Origin: Psilocybe azurescens
Taxonomy: Eukaryota > Basidiomycota > Agaricomycetes > Agaricales > Agrocybaceae
Assembly (NCBI GenBank): GCA_023853785.1
Contig: JAJIRX010000611.1
Span: forward strand, 44,004 to 108,003
DNA: 64,000 bases
Direction: 5' to 3'
The notes below the pieces were generated by a model that saw nothing but the letters and a program-made list of their open reading frames with translations, did not search any database and was not told the DNA's origin. The translations under genes were made by a program, and so were the position numbers. Positions 33,130 through 46,038 of the stretch are shown here, piece after piece; positions within the stretch are counted from its first letter, which is position 1; the number at the start of each line of letters is the position of its first letter.

Positions 33130-35778
33130 ATGGCCGCCCAACTAGTGCTAGCCACGCCGCCGCCGCCAGGACTGCAGGAAGCCACGAAGAACTCGACACT
33201 CGCATGGCAGCACGATTTGGAATCGCTCTTCCACCACGCTAAGGATCGATTCCCCGATGTGGTGTGGGAGCTCGTGGGCAGCGAGGAGGAGGATGAGAAC
33301 AGGGTTTTGAGGAGGTCTGGGGGCACAAAGGTGTGTGTTCTTGCCACTGCCAGAGTTGGTGTGATTTTTAATCGTTGCGTGCATCTCAGGGATCGTGTAT
33401 GCAAGAGCCCCGCCCAGCTTCCAGAGCCGCTACTTCACATTCCGCGCGAATGGTGCTGTGTCGCCGGCACCGTACTCGTCCTCACCGTCCTACCCTGGGG
33501 AATCTGCGCTGTCACTAGGCCTCGAATCGTCCATCAACCTCGCACTCGACCGCCGCACGCCGTCCCCCGCACCATCCACCTCCCTCGCCCACGGCTCTGT
33601 TGCACCACATGGGTCGCACCCTACGTTGCTGCGCCTGACGACAAACATCAATCCCTCCCTCTTCTCCGACGAGCTCGAGTACCTGTACACGGGCAAAGGC
33701 TTCGGTGAAGCCTTCGAGTTCCTCTTTGACTCCTCCGACGCGCGCGAGCGGCTCCCCCTGGGGGCCCCCTTCGCCGGGTCTGCAGGCGCAGACGGGCTGA
33801 GCGGCGACGATCCCGAGTCCCTGCGCATCGACAAGCTGCGTAAAGACCTCGTGTTCATGTGGCGCTCGCGGCTGTACTCGGACGTGCGCATTGCTCTGAC
33901 AGGCAATTTTGGGGGCGCCCACGAGAACACGACCGCCATATTCTCTTCGCACCGCTTCATCCTCGTCTCGCGCTCCCCATACTTTCACACCGCCTTGATT
34001 GCATGGCCGAACGCTACACCATCCGCAAACGGATCAGAACCACCCACACTAACGCTCCCCTCGCCCCCTTCACTCCTGCCTCGCTGCACTTCACGCTCGG
34101 CTTCATCTACACTGGCACGCTCATCTTCTCGCACCGCTCCTACGACCTCTCCACCGCCTTCGCGATCCTGCGCTCCTCCCTCTACCTCTCCCTCTCCACG
34201 CTGCACGACGAAGTCCAAGCCCGAATAATTCAGGAGATGATGCACGGGCTCTTCCACGCGTTCATCCCCTTCGCCGCGTACGAGTCGCTCACGCAGGGCC
34301 GGTGGGGCATGGGTGGATGCCGGTCCCGGCAGTGCGCACGGCGCGCGCCGCGCGTGCTCGAGTTCATGATAGAGGAAGATATGCGCAATGCGTTCCTGGA
34401 GAGGGGAGCGAGGAGGGCGCTGGTGGGTATGTTCGGGGAGGGGTGGTGCACTGCGGAGTTTGCGGCCCTGTCGCCGAAGCTGCGGGACTCGTTGTTGAGG
34501 GGCTGGGCAAACACACGACGCCGCGCAATGCGTTCGCAATGCTGTGGGCGGCGGAGCATGCGTTAAGGAAGATCGGGAGTATGATTGAGCCGTGGGCGGA
34601 TGTTGTACGGGCAATGCTCGTACAGGGACAGGCGGGTGTGGACGAGGTGCTGGCAAGAGAGAGCGAGCGATGTTTTGGTGCGGTTGGAGGTGGGGATGAG
34701 AAGGGCGATGTTACGGAGGGAGAGGACGATGGGGAGGCAGGGGAGTGGATGGAGATTATGAGGAGCGGCGGGGTCAGGTTTGAGGATGGGGAGCACGTCG
34801 AGTGGGCGATGGCTGCTGTACTCAGAGGGGTGCATGAGCCGTGGGCACCTGCGCTGTATCAGGTACGTTTCATTTTCGTTTCGCTCTCTTTCTTAAGAAC
34901 TGATTGCTAAATCCCACACAACACACACGCAACACCACAGATGTTCTTCTCCATCCTCCTACGCTCACACCCCATGGACACCTCCGCGCCCATGCTCCCT
35001 GTCACGTCGCACGTGCACGTGCAGGCCGAGCAAGCGCGGATCGAGCTGCTGAAGTGGATCGGGAAGCGGTGGCTGGACGTGCGCATGGAGCGCGGGTTTG
35101 ATTGTCTCGAGGGTGGGCGTTAAAGGAGATCAGTGATCGTGAGTTTTGGTTTTTGATTTTTCCCCTAGATCATTTTTCTTTTGCAAAAAGAAAAGAAAAG
35201 AAATAATCTCGTCTCATCTTTCGTTTTCTTCTTCTTTTAATTATTATTCTACAATCCGTCCTGAAATGATCCTAACACACACTATTTTTTAATTAGATAT
35301 TGAAGTCCCAATAGACGACCTGCTCAGTCCACCACCCTACACCGCCAACAAGGGCGTCTCGCCCTCTGCCTCCTCACACTTCCTCTCGCCCTCTGCCTCC
35401 TCTCCCTCTGCACTCAAGCGCCAAACAAAACCCAATCATCATCACCATTCAGGAAATAATCACAGGCAACAGCACTACCACCTCCGGCCGATGTCGAACC
35501 ACCCGCACACGTCAAAGGTGGACGCGGAGAGCAACGCGGCGAGCAGCATGAGAGTAAGCGTGCTGAGCAGGAGTATCGCAGGTGCGTCTTTGAGTGCGGG
35601 TGCGGGTGCGGGTTTGAGGAGCAGTAGGAGGAGTGTTGCGTTGTCTTTACGCACAGGCAGGGATAGGCCCCGACCGACCTGGCGTGAGGGTTTCTTCACC
35701 ATCGGGAAGTCGTTCCACTCACCCTGTCGCTCATTTTTTCCCGTCGGTGGCCCGGCTATCGGCTGCCTCGAGCTTTGA
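33130..35778 (+). pseudogene. BTB/POZ-domain protein, probably frameshifted
   Basis: The start ATG at 33130 gives MAAQLVLATPPPPGL. After an intron (33331-33389) comes VYARAPPSFQSRYFTFR, then LEYLYTGKGFGEAFEFLFDS. The BTB core follows: LYSDVRIALTG, FSSHRFILVSRSPYFHTAL, then after a shift LHFTLGFIYTGTLIFSHRSY. Downstream are RRALVGMFGEGWCTAEF, ALRKIGSMIEPWAD, an intron (34861-34940), and a Ser/Pro-rich tail after a further intron (about 35139-35297). Single-base breaks lie in C or G runs near 34050, 34505 and 35110, so consensus sequencing error is possible. The homology with 46767-49600 ends near 35660. BTB proteins usually mediate protein-protein contacts; the exact role is unknown. Confidence 0.7.
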
Positions 35779-35780
35779 GG

Positions 35781-37085
35781 TACTTGGCAAAATTCTGTCA
35801 GGTCACTCCGCCGTTCCTATCCACACCCAACCGTCGTCCTGCTACCGACGGCGTCTAAAGTATGTGGTGCACTAATCACGTAAGCCCTCGCTCGACTCCT
35901 ATCTCCCGAAAACTATTGACTGATGCAAATATGCACTTTTGAACCCCCTCCTGAGGACGCTGCACCCCAGGCATCATCGTGCCTAATTACCTGCATCGTG
36001 GCTCCCACTCGGACTCCACATTACTATTCCTTCCTCGTGATTCCCTGCTCAAACCAAACCTCCTTGTAAATATCCAAAAATTGAGAGAGACGGGAATGTG
36101 AATATTACCTTCGAACAACTGTTGTGCGGGGATTGATGTTGCAACTTATTATACATGATGCATGACCTCCTAAATCCTCCATTCTTATCCCGTTATCAAC
36201 GACTTGTGAGACAAGAAAATTCGAAGCCTTGGGTCAAACGACCTTGCAACAAGATACAGCCAAATTCAGAGTTATAGCCTCCACGGGACACTGTTATACC
36301 ACCACTCGCTCTTCTTTTACGCCGTTCCGTATATCACTTTGCATCTTATCCACTCCAGCTGCGTCCCCTCAAACAAGCGGTTGAATGGATTTATTGCCAC
36401 CGAGCCTTTGCCGTTCCTTACACACTGCCGTCGACGTCTCTCGACTCACATATCTTATAATAATGATAATGAAACAAGAGTAGTAGAAATGGCATTGGTG
36501 AAGGTTGACGTCGGATGCATCGTTTCCACTGACCACTGTCAATGTAAGTGTTATATCCTAACGAAGACATCTTAACTGATACCCACAGGACTTTTCTACC
36601 TTCTAATAGATCTATATGATGCTTCAGGCGCAGTGGGCTACGAGTACCACTCTATCAGAGGATGCTGTCGCATGAAACCAGTTGGATGTCCACCCCTTCT
36701 ATTGTACTTACCATCATCCTCGTCGCAACTTGGCTTCTGCTCCGAGTCTTTGGATTTATCGTTGTACAAGCATTGAACTGGAATCTAGCGACCCGACAAC
36801 GCCGAATAACTATTCTTCGTCAACAATCCCCTGTGTCCCAATCGAGCACTAATAACAAACTAATAACGGGCTAAACTTCTGGTGAATATTTCCTAAACTC
36901 TGTCAAACGTGCATTTTCTGCCTACCTCAAATTTTATGAGACACTCTATTTCTTGCACAAATTTTACGGAGCGCCCACAGGACCACAGAGGGTGGAGCAA
37001 TCTCCACGCCCAGTGTTATGGAGAGTTTGCAATGAGGAGCCCAAGCGCAAACACAAGGCAGTTACTTGGGTTAGGGCTAGGTGAC
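35781..37085. other. Intergenic, no gene supported
   Basis: A plus-strand open stretch 36662-36874 encodes one hydrophobic segment (LTIILVATWLLLRVFGFIVV), but I see no start context, homologue or neighbouring exons. 35880-36600 has coding-like composition without a frame. The region ends at the target duplication of gypsy copy 2. Confidence 0.4.
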
Positions 37086-37453
37086 TGTGACAGGAGTAAC
37101 TAATCGTGACTGCTAGAGTATCGATAGTATCGTCCTGACACACGGAAATAGGGGAATAGAATGAAGCTGAGCACTGAATAGACAGGTGTAAGTGTTCGTT
37201 GTTCACTGGGGGAAATTGGTATCTACTACAGCCTGTATTTATACTGTAAGGAAGCGGTCTAGAACTTAAGTAAAAGGGTTTGTGGCTAAGGAGGATAAAT
37301 AAGGTATCTAAGGGAGTGTTTCAGGGATAATGGATAAGGGAAGAAAAAGGGACGAAGTCGTGTATCAGTCGACGGAATGGAATGTAGTCGAAATGTGAAG
37401 ATAAGATAAAACGATAGATAATCAAAGAGTAAGGAAAATACCGGATCGTCACA
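37086..37453 (-). repeat. 3' LTR of gypsy copy 2
   Basis: 368 bp, begins TGTGACAGGAG, ends ATCGTCACA. The internal flank has TACGCCCTCCGGG (coding strand CCCGGAGGGCGTA), the likely polypurine tract. All CpGs appear shared with the other LTR. Confidence 0.95.
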
Positions 37454-37591
37454 TACGCCCTCCGGGTATTATAGAATAATGCCCAAACGTTAGATCGAAA
37501 GAATGTCGCCAAATGAATGTCGAGATGTAGATGAGAAGGTCCCGCCTTAGAGTTATGAGCCGTTTCGATGTCCGAATTGAGATAGATGTTT

Positions 37592-38480
37592 TTAAGAGGA
37601 CCGAGTATGTTTCGAAGGTCCGGCGCCCGACATGGTTCGTCGTTTGTTCTCGCGACGATGGAAGTAATGGTCGAATCGTTTACGACGAGTAGTGTCCGCG
37701 GATGCCCCAAGTAGTAACATATCAGCAATTAATTGATTTTGAGGGTTAGAGCCGACGAAGGGAAAGGAATTGTGATTTTGTTGTGGTGTAGGCTTGTGAG
37801 TCGGCTTGTTGCGACATTTGGGGCAGGTTATATTGAAGTCGGAGGCCTTGATGGGTTCTCCTTCGGTGATGTAACGGCAAAGGGAGGTGTTCCAGACTGA
37901 GAAACGTTGCGGTCCGACGGCGTACAAGTTGAATATATTAGCGATGCCAGGATATCCGTAGGGAACATAAGATAATTCAGCGGTTTTGTCGTTTAAAGAG
38001 CGGATTTTGCGATCGTATGCGCAGAAAGACAAGATAATTTTGGACGAGAAGGCCTGTTGTGCGTCGAGTTTGGTGAATCCGTAGGTCGGATCGAATATAA
38101 TAAATTTGTTGAAAGCGATGCGACGGACACCAGGATGAGCGATGGTAGGCAACGACGGATAGTTTAAATGTTCGGCGGCACTAGTAGGTTGAGCATTGAT
38201 ATCGACGACCGGATTGGCATTGGCGGGGGCGGTGTTGGAGGCGACAGCGACGGAGGGAGTAGAGATATGGTGGGCAAAGGAAGGAAGGTGAGAATCGAGG
38301 GGAGTACTATTTTTAGTGAAATGAAGAGAAGAAATTATAGAAGGTTTAGAAGGAACGGGATCGGGCGTATCGTCGCCAAAAGAGCATCTACAGAAAAATT
38401 ATCGTCCATAGAATTAGAAGCAAGAGAGAGATTATAATCTATTTGAGAAGAAGGGATGGGAGAATCAATGGGAGCAGACA
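37592..38480 (-). pseudogene. Extra ORF of gypsy copy 2 (downstream of integrase)
   Basis: It starts MSAPIDSPIPSSQIDYNLSL at 38480, only 13 bp upstream of the end of pol. After one missing T in the TTTT run near 38388 it continues through a Ser/Pro/Ala-rich stretch to PSLPTIAHPGVRRIA, FDPTYGFTKLDAQQAF, YGYPGIANIFNLYAVGP, WNTSLCRYITEGEP, a CPKC pair and a basic end (RRENKRRTMSG), stop at 37592. It is about 295 residues long. Conserved motifs are shared with 17839-18983. No hydrophobic envelope-like segment is seen. The function is unknown. It may be translated from a spliced or reinitiating mRNA. Confidence 0.65.
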
Positions 38481-38491
38481 TGGTGAGTGAA

Positions 38492-41400
38492 TTAACGTTG
38501 AAATAAACGAGCGGATAATTTGGTGAGGAAAGAGCGAATTGTAGACGGGGTTTTATAGATTTTGGGAGGTTTAGGGTGTTCGGAAAAATAGAGGGAGTTT
38601 AGGAAAATTTGAGGATCATCGGATGGAGGTTTTCCGCATCCCTTAGGTAGTTGTTCGATTTTTTCAACACCTAGGAGGTCAAGATAAACTTTTAGAGCAT
38701 GTAAATCAGCAATATTATCATAAGGTAGCCAGGTTACGTCCCCAGCTTTCCATTCCATTTCGAAAATTGAATCTAATCCAACTCCAAAATGCGATTTGAT
38801 TCTTTCTACAGCCCATTCAGACCCTGGCTGATCTACTGAGCTTATTTGTTCGTCCAAGCGACCAGGGAATAGTCTGTCATCGTTAGGGTAATGTATTCTC
38901 AACAAGGAGGCATGAAAAACAGGGTGCACCCCTCGTTGTTTTAGGGAGTTAGACAAATCTAATTTATAAGACTGATTACCATAGTCCTTTGAAATTTTGT
39001 AAGGTCCAATGTATTTAGGAATCAGCTTTCTAGCTAAACCTTTAGGGAACGAGATATTCTTTGATGATAGGTATACTAGATCTCCTTCTTTGAAAGGAGA
39101 TAGCTGTCTTTTCCTATTTGCATCTCTAGTTTGCTTTACTCGGGCGGCTAAAATGCTATCATGAGCCGCTATCAGTGCGAGTTTCTTTTGGAGAGCAAAA
39201 TTTCGGACGGATGGATATTCCAATTGGTTTGCTGAGTTCCAAATCATGGGGCGCGGCATGCGACCGTTATTTAAGAAAAATGGAGCAAAACCGGTGCTTT
39301 CAGACCGAGCTGAATTAATAGCAAATTCAATGGCCGGGAGCTTTGCTACCCAGTCTGTTTGTCTATCATTTATACATTGTCGTAGCATTTGATTTATAGT
39401 GCGATTTGCGCGCTCTGTGGAACCATCCGTTTGGGGGTGGTAGGCGCTGGACATTTTTAGCTGGGTTCCGATTAATTTATTCAGGTGATTCCAAAGGATA
39501 CTCGTAAATAGAACATCCCGATCACTTATAATATTTTTAGGGAGTCCGTGCAACTTGTACACATGTTCGAATATTAATTCTGCCACTTGCCGGGCAGTAT
39601 AATCTGTTCTACTTGGAATTAAATGTACCATTCCGGTCAATAAACAGATCACCACTGTTATAGAGTCAAAGTTCCCATCACGATTTTTAGAGTTGGGGAG
39701 TGGTCCAATAAAGTTGATCCCAATGGATTCCCATGGAGTACCAGGAACAGGGAGTGGGTTGAGTAACCCATACGGTTTTTGGTTATTTGGTTTGCTCCTC
39801 TTGCATGTGGAGCAGGTTTCACAAAAAGCTTTGGTGTCATGGACTAAATCCTTCCACCATACCTGATTTCTAAGGTAATCTACAGTTTTGACTGTTCCAA
39901 GATGAGCTAACAAGGAATGTGCCTCAGATATAATTATTTCCCTGATGCTTCTGCCTTTTACAATGATTCTAGGGATGCATAGTAATTTATTTCCCTTTTC
40001 CCTTAGAAACACTAGCCCCTTTTCCACTTCAAAATTTTTGAACTCCTTTGGTTCTTTGAATACATGGCTGAAAAAAGGGTCTAAGTCGTAGCTGTTACGG
40101 ATTTCGTTTACAATATCGAATCCATTGACCGTCGACAACGCTAAGTCCAATAGGCTTGGCATGTCTCGGGGTTCGTTGTCACACGGTTCTGATATCTCCG
40201 CATTTTTGTCTTTATCGGGAATGTCATGTGTCTCCGTATTAGGTAAGTCCGGATCAATATTTTTCCTTAACGGTGGTATCCTAATTATCAACCTTTCTGT
40301 GGCAGGATTTGCCATGCTCTTTGCCTGTTTTGTGCTCTTCCCGCCCTCCTTTTGTTCGACTGGAGGCTTTAGAACAAAATGTTCATGCATTCAGGCCGCG
40401 AACTCGCGCGAGGTTTCTGGTCTGCCGGTGTCAGCAGGTGGTACGTTCTTTCGTGTTCGTTTTCGCGACACTGCACGTGCTTCGATTCCTGCAAGAATCG
40501 GTAATGCGCCCTCCGTTACATCGACATCTTCATCTGCTACGTCGTGGTAGGAGTATTCGCTGCGCGCTCATATCGTACCTGGTGAGTCGTTCGAGTACAT
40601 GCGTGATAAGGCGTCCACGACAATGTTTTCACTTCCAGGGATGTATACGACTTCGAATTTGAAGGAGGATATCTTTTCTAGCCATCTAGCCTGTCGTCCA
40701 GACAGGTTTTTCTGATTGAGTAAGTGAATTAATCCCTTGTGATCCGTTACCCACTTGAATCTGACCCCTTGTAGTATATCTCGATGCCGCAGCATGGTCT
40801 CTATGCCTGCAAACATCTCAATTTCATGGGTTGGATAGTTTTGTTGGGCCGAATTCAACTTAGCTGAGTAGAAGGCTGCAATTTTTGCTGTTTTCCAATC
40901 ATCTCCCTGACTGACAAGTCCAGATATTCCTGTGGCACAACCGTCCGTTACCATCCACACTTGTGGTGCATTCTTTGCATAGTTCAACGGAGTACGATGG
41001 TGTTCTCGTGTGTTCCCAACGAGACGTTTCACATCTTCGAACGCTCTTTGTTCCGTATAGGTCCATCGGAAGGGGACTGTGTCGCCGGCGAGTGATGTGA
41101 GCATTCCCATAGGTATTCTAACACCCGGAACGTCATTGGCCAGGTACCCTACTGCGCCCAAGAAGCCTCTCAATAGGTCGCAATTCGTCGGCACCTTCCA
41201 ATTCACAACGGAGTCGACTTTGTCGCCATCCATTCAGATTCCGTTATCGTCAACTATTCGTCCTAGGACCTTCAGTTCCGATTGGAGAAAGCGGAGTTTT
41301 CCTTTACTGAGGTACAGTTTCTCTCTTTTAAGATATCTAAGACGATTTTTACATGTCTAATATGTTCTTCAAGAGAATCTGAATAGATTAAGATGTCATC

Positions 41401-42474
41401 CAAGTAAACATCCATGAATCTACCGATGTATGGGGAGAACAAGTGATTCATCAGTGTTTGGTAAGTGGCTGGAGCATTGCAATCTCCTTGCTGTACTACC
41501 AAACTAACCATATTTCCATCTGGGGTCGTTATGCCGGTGCGATGTACGTGCGCTGGATCTATTCGAATTTGTTCATAGGCCGATTTTCCGTCTAACGACA
41601 ATTTGAAGCGATGGCGAGCTACTCGCCTTAATATTCCTTCAATATCTGGCAACGGTGAGGTTAACTTATACGTGTTTTTATTACACTCATGCAAATCGAA
41701 TACAGTACGTAGCTCAGGCGGCTCATTTGCTTTCCGAGGCTTCGGAATTAACAACATTGGGACTGTGTTCCCTGACGATGTAATCTTCCATCGTCCCGAT
41801 TTGAGGTATGCGTCGCGTTTTTCTGCCCATTGCGCTCAGAATGCTTCAGGACAGCGGGAGGGACGCCAATGGTATGTCTTTGTTTCATCTATCAGTGGTA
41901 TGGTGTGATTAATGACCCTTAAAGGTGGCAGTTCCGTCTCGCTTACGTCCTTACATAGCGGTTCTGCGTAACGGCGCAGGGTCTCTTGTGCGACCTCAAG
42001 GTTATCGTGTACTGGGTGTACAGAATGCACCATTGGCTTGGTGTCTGGTCCTGCCTTCATGGGAAGAGGTACATCGCTCCCGATTATCACTTGGGCAGGG
42101 TTTAACCCAATACAAACTGAATGTTCATACAGAAAGGGCGTGCCCAATATTAAATCGTAATTGCTTATGTTGGCTATATCAAAGGTACATTTGCCTTTAA
42201 TGTTTTGATATTCAAACTTAACAGTTGCTGACGTGTTGATTTTAGAATGTGATCCTTGTACAGCTAGTTGCAAGGTGATAGGTTCATCAAATTTAATTTT
42301 CTTTACTTTGAGCTGATCTGCAAGTGTGGTAGACATGAAATCTCCCAACGAGCCTGAGTCTATGAGGGCCCGTACAGGCTGTTCATTTATTTTGAGCTTG
42401 ACGATCACAGATTTCGGTAAGAACCTGCGCTTATCCTTTACAGCGGCCGCATTTCGTTGTAATCCTGGGTACAA
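38492..42474 (-). pseudogene. pol: Gypsy copy 2 pol: protease, RT, RNase H, integrase, chromodomain-like
   Basis: Protease: ALIDSGSLGDFMS (intact DSG) and LILGTPF (42474-41960). Reverse transcriptase: SLDGKSAYEQIRI, QQGDCNAPATYQTL and YLDD (about 41400). RNase H: CATGISGL, PTHEIEMFAG and VTDHKGL (41233-40568). Integrase: HSLLAHLG ... CETCSTC finger, then IGINFIGPLP where the first catalytic Asp is Asn (copy 1 has Asp), ISDRD and STERANR. The tail has EWAVERIKSHFG ... FEMEWKAGDVTWLPYD, a chromodomain-like fold. TGA stops lie at 41836-41838, 41234-41236, 40568-40570 and 40391-40393; at the first of these copy 1 has CGA. One base is missing near 41337 (ILKREKLYL frame). Confidence 0.9.
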
Positions 42475-44100
42475 TTTTCTGTCAACTTGGATCCCACACA
42501 GACATCGATACTGCCTGGAGGATAGTTCCTCGACGTCGTAATCAACGCCCTCAGTATGCTCTCGCTTTTGGATCTGAAGAGGCGATTGACTAATCCCTTG
42601 ACTTTAGACCAGGTGCCTTCTGACGTTCGTACTGCGATTTTGTCGGGTTTGGATGCTTCCAGTTCATCAAGTTTATTTATCTCATATGATGCGATCTGGT
42701 CTTCATACCATACACACAAGTCGAAGTCTCTGTTCTCAAGGTAAGTGACTGGTAGTTGGCATTCCAGATCTAGATGTAAGTCTTTAACATCAATTGTTTT
42801 AGGGTTCATGTTATTTTTTGTTACTTGGAAACGTGATTCCTCAGCGTTATCGCAATGCAACTCATTTACAACTGGTGCATAATTATTCAACATTATTTTT
42901 GCATGGTCTTCTAATGGGGTGCTGATGATCATTTCATGGGCAGCTCGATGTTTTAGCCAATCATTGGCGATTGCACCGGGGTCTAATTTGTCCGAATCAA
43001 TCGCGCATTGCGTTGCGTACCAATGCCCGACCGAGAACATATCGTATCTCAGTTGACACACATGGAGGTAAGACTCGATTAATCGCTTTTTGTCATAAAC
43101 GATATACCGATTATCATATCCTTTCTCAACCTTAAATCTAGATTCATTTCTAATCCAGGGCTGATTATCATCCCCAGGATAGGGCGCACATTGATTCAAA
43201 ATGTGGTCTATCCGTGTGACATATGGGTCAAGTGGTTGTCCAGTTCCGCTTGTCAGCACGTCTCGCAGGATAGGTTCGTTTTCTGAACTTTCATAGTGAT
43301 CTCAATAGTGCTTCCGACCAATGTCTGCTTCGTAAATACTTAGGACATGTTTTAGATAATTACTATTGTATAGTTGGTTTCTTTCAAGCCATTTCGTGTA
43401 CCAATCAACTAGATTTAGGTTATGATTCTCAAGTAAAGATTTTCGAATGAAGGTTCTCATATTCAGGTCCATATCCTCAATACAGTACATCTCTGTATTA
43501 TCAACAGGATAGATAGAGAACTGAGCGTCGTCCTCAGTCATTAAATTGATTGAAGGGTAGTTGGTCTGAATTCCGTCCCTAAGTAAATAAGTTGGAATCT
43601 CTGTGAATGGTTGCCCAAACGGCCACCAATTCTGTTTGCAATAAGGGAGGTGCAGGGCTTTCGCCCTCCGTTTTGAATACCATCCACGTATGTCAAATCT
43701 CGAGTTCTCAAGATGAGACTTGGGTATGTTAATCCTAAAATTCGTAAGCTCATCTTTGATATGGTACGTGTTTAATTTATTGTGAGACTTTATGATGGTG
43801 AATCGGCCATCTGGCATACGTATTTCATTGGAATAATATTCATCTCCTGGGTATGGTCCCAGAACATTAAGTAAATACGATGCATGCATTGCGAAGGTGT
43901 CTCCGAGTTTGTCTCGGGGGTAGCAACGTATTTCATTAATCCAGGGTGGATCGTTGCTGTCGAAGCTGATGGCGCCTAATGGCAGGTCTTTGAGAACTTC
44001 CACAAATTCATTAGAGGAGTCGGATTTTGTGTCCTCCTCCTGTACGGGCTCAACATTAAATGTTGACATTCCGGGAGGCTTGTTCCCAGTATGTTTGACT
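42475..44100 (-). pseudogene. WY-module region of gypsy copy 2
   Basis: Four modules: 43856-43658 (YPGDEYYS ... RFTIIK ... LENSRFDIRGWYSKRRA), 43589-43387 (DDAQFSIYP ... YCIEDMDLN ... LNLVDWYTKWL), 43181-43004 (YPGDDNQ ... RFKVEK ... YDMFSVGHWYATQCA) and 42887-42705 (ESRFQVTK ... IDVKDLHLD ... YLENRDFDLCVWYEDQIA). They lie between the zinc knuckle and protease in one frame, except for a TGA at 43302-43304. Copy 1 has the same four in the same order. The region is far longer than a normal gag-protease linker. No known domain is recognised. Confidence 0.7.
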
Positions 44101-46038
44101 GAGCTCGCCTGAGGGCAATTGCGGGACATGTGTCCCTGCTCATTGCAACGGAAGCATCTTCCACTTGCGATGCGGTCTGCTTTTTCTTTTTGGATAGGAG
44201 AGTCCGTGCTTCTCGTTTTCGATTATCATAAGGTGTTTTAGATTTATTACCTTCTGATTTAAAGAATCTCGGTTTATTTTTTGAGAAGTCATTGTTTTTA
44301 TTATGTTTGAACTCCCGTTTGTCATTACTACGTTGAGATCGTGATTCATCTTGGTGCTTATTAGGTTGTTCCCTACGATTATGTGTGTTTGACAACGATT
44401 GATGATCTTTATTCGGGCGCCCGACACTCTCGGATATTTCTATGATCTCGGCTTGACTAACAACCTCCTCCCAAGTGGAGGAATCCGGGTGTAGTCCATC
44501 ACGCCATAATCCACGTTGAATGTATTCAGCCGCCCCATTCCAAAAGCGGCTCACGAGATCGCTTTCAGTCATTGATCCCAGTAGATTAAATTGTTCTTCG
44601 AGATAGTAAATGTATTCACTAACTCTTCTGTTGCCTTGAGTGGCATTTTCAAATTTCCTTCTTATTTTTGTCTGAAATCAATAGGGAAACAGTAGTTAAA
44701 CAGTCCATCATAGAACATAGGTATTGGCATGGTCTCCTCTTGGGTAGCAGCTTTTTGTAGATAGTAGTCATATGCTTTTCCTTCTAAGAAGTATGACAAA
44801 GCGAGTATTCTACGCTTTCTTTTGAATCCACTATCTTCTAGGTATGCTTTACTTTCTTTAACAAACCGATGGTAGGCACGCGGGTCGGCATGGCCATCAT
44901 AAGTGTTCGGTTTAAAAGCTTTCCTGCTTGAGGTATTTTTAGTCTTGCGATGCCTATTAGTGCGCCTCCTCCTCGATCTCTTGGGTGTCCTATCTGTTGA
45001 CGAGGAACCGCTAGAGTCACTACTCGAAGGGTCCGATCCTTCCGATTGTGAACTTCCCGATGAGTCTTCATCTGAAGACGAGCTCGTGGACGAGTGCTCA
45101 GACTCCAGTGTTTCGGATGGGCTTGGGCTGCTCGGTTGCTTCTTGGCTTGGCGCGTCTTCTTGGGCTGTGTGATTTTCAGAGCTGCGCCCAAAAAGGACT
45201 TGGGATTGACATGAGCCACGGGCCTAGCTGAAATGGGCAATGGTCCGTTCCTTAAACGATTACGATTGGCCGTATGGTCAAATCTAATCCCTGGAGCAGT
45301 AGAGATACTTTCACTAATAATAGGCGTAGCAGGCACCTTGTTAATTTTATTGGTTATATTAGCCTTCTTGGCTTTCTTTGCTTCCTTGAAAGCCTTCTTC
45401 TGGGCCTTGGAGCTTATCTCTTCTTTGGGGATTCCAGCATTACCCCATTCTCGGGGGTCAACGGTTTTCCCTTTATTTTTAGAGGTTCCTTCGCCAAGAG
45501 ATTGGGACCGTTCTTGGCGAACTTTCTTATTTCGGCGGGCAATCCGCTCTTTCTCTTCCTTAGTCAAGGAATTCTCGGCTTCTTTAATAACCGAATTTAT
45601 TTCTGGTGAGCTTTCAATTACTCGTTTTCTAGCATGCATTTTAGAATTCTTACGGCGCGTAGCCGCCTCATGTCTCTTAGAGCTCTTGCTCTGGACAGTG
45701 GTCCATGGACTGTTGTCATCCTCATCAGATTCCTCAGAAGAAGAAGAGGGTTTATTTATTAAGTTGACTATATCGTCCTGCCCATTGTTGTCATCGTTAA
45801 TAGAGCTGTTCCCACTAGATGCCATCCATTGGTATGCCGGAGGCTGGGTAACGGCATCCCGCTCATCTGCGTATGAGGGAGCGGGAGGTCTCGATGACAC
45901 GACGTCACTGTAAGTGCGCCTGGGGGTGTGTTCGTCGGCCATGTCTGAATCAGGGTTCGGAAAGACAGGAGATTGCGACCGTTGATCATCCAGATCTACG
46001 GCGCGGGAACGGGAACGGAGGGTATACCTAGGAGCCAT
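44101..46038 (-). pseudogene. gag: Gypsy copy 2 gag
   Basis: The start MAPRYTLRSRSRAVDLDD at 46038 is followed by a Ser/Asp-rich and Lys-rich N-terminal half, SARPVAHVNPKSFLGA, a long Ser/acidic stretch, the capsid-like segment AYDYYLQKAATQEE ... FNYCFPIDFRQK, RFWNGAAEYIQRGLW, and the CCHC knuckle CFRCNEQGHMSRNC (44120-44161). Two single-base losses break the frame: in the A-run at about 44668, and just before the knuckle (about 44187). The N-terminal half to 44662 is one open frame of 458 residues. Confidence 0.85.

Noticed and set aside
36662..36874. Small membrane protein of 70 residues
   Set aside because: One hydrophobic segment only, with no conservation, splice or promoter evidence in the window.
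45233..45913. A 226-residue plus-strand frame antisense to gag of gypsy copy 2
   Set aside because: The complementary Ser/Lys-rich gag frame is the conserved one. The antisense has no conserved counterpart in copy 1.
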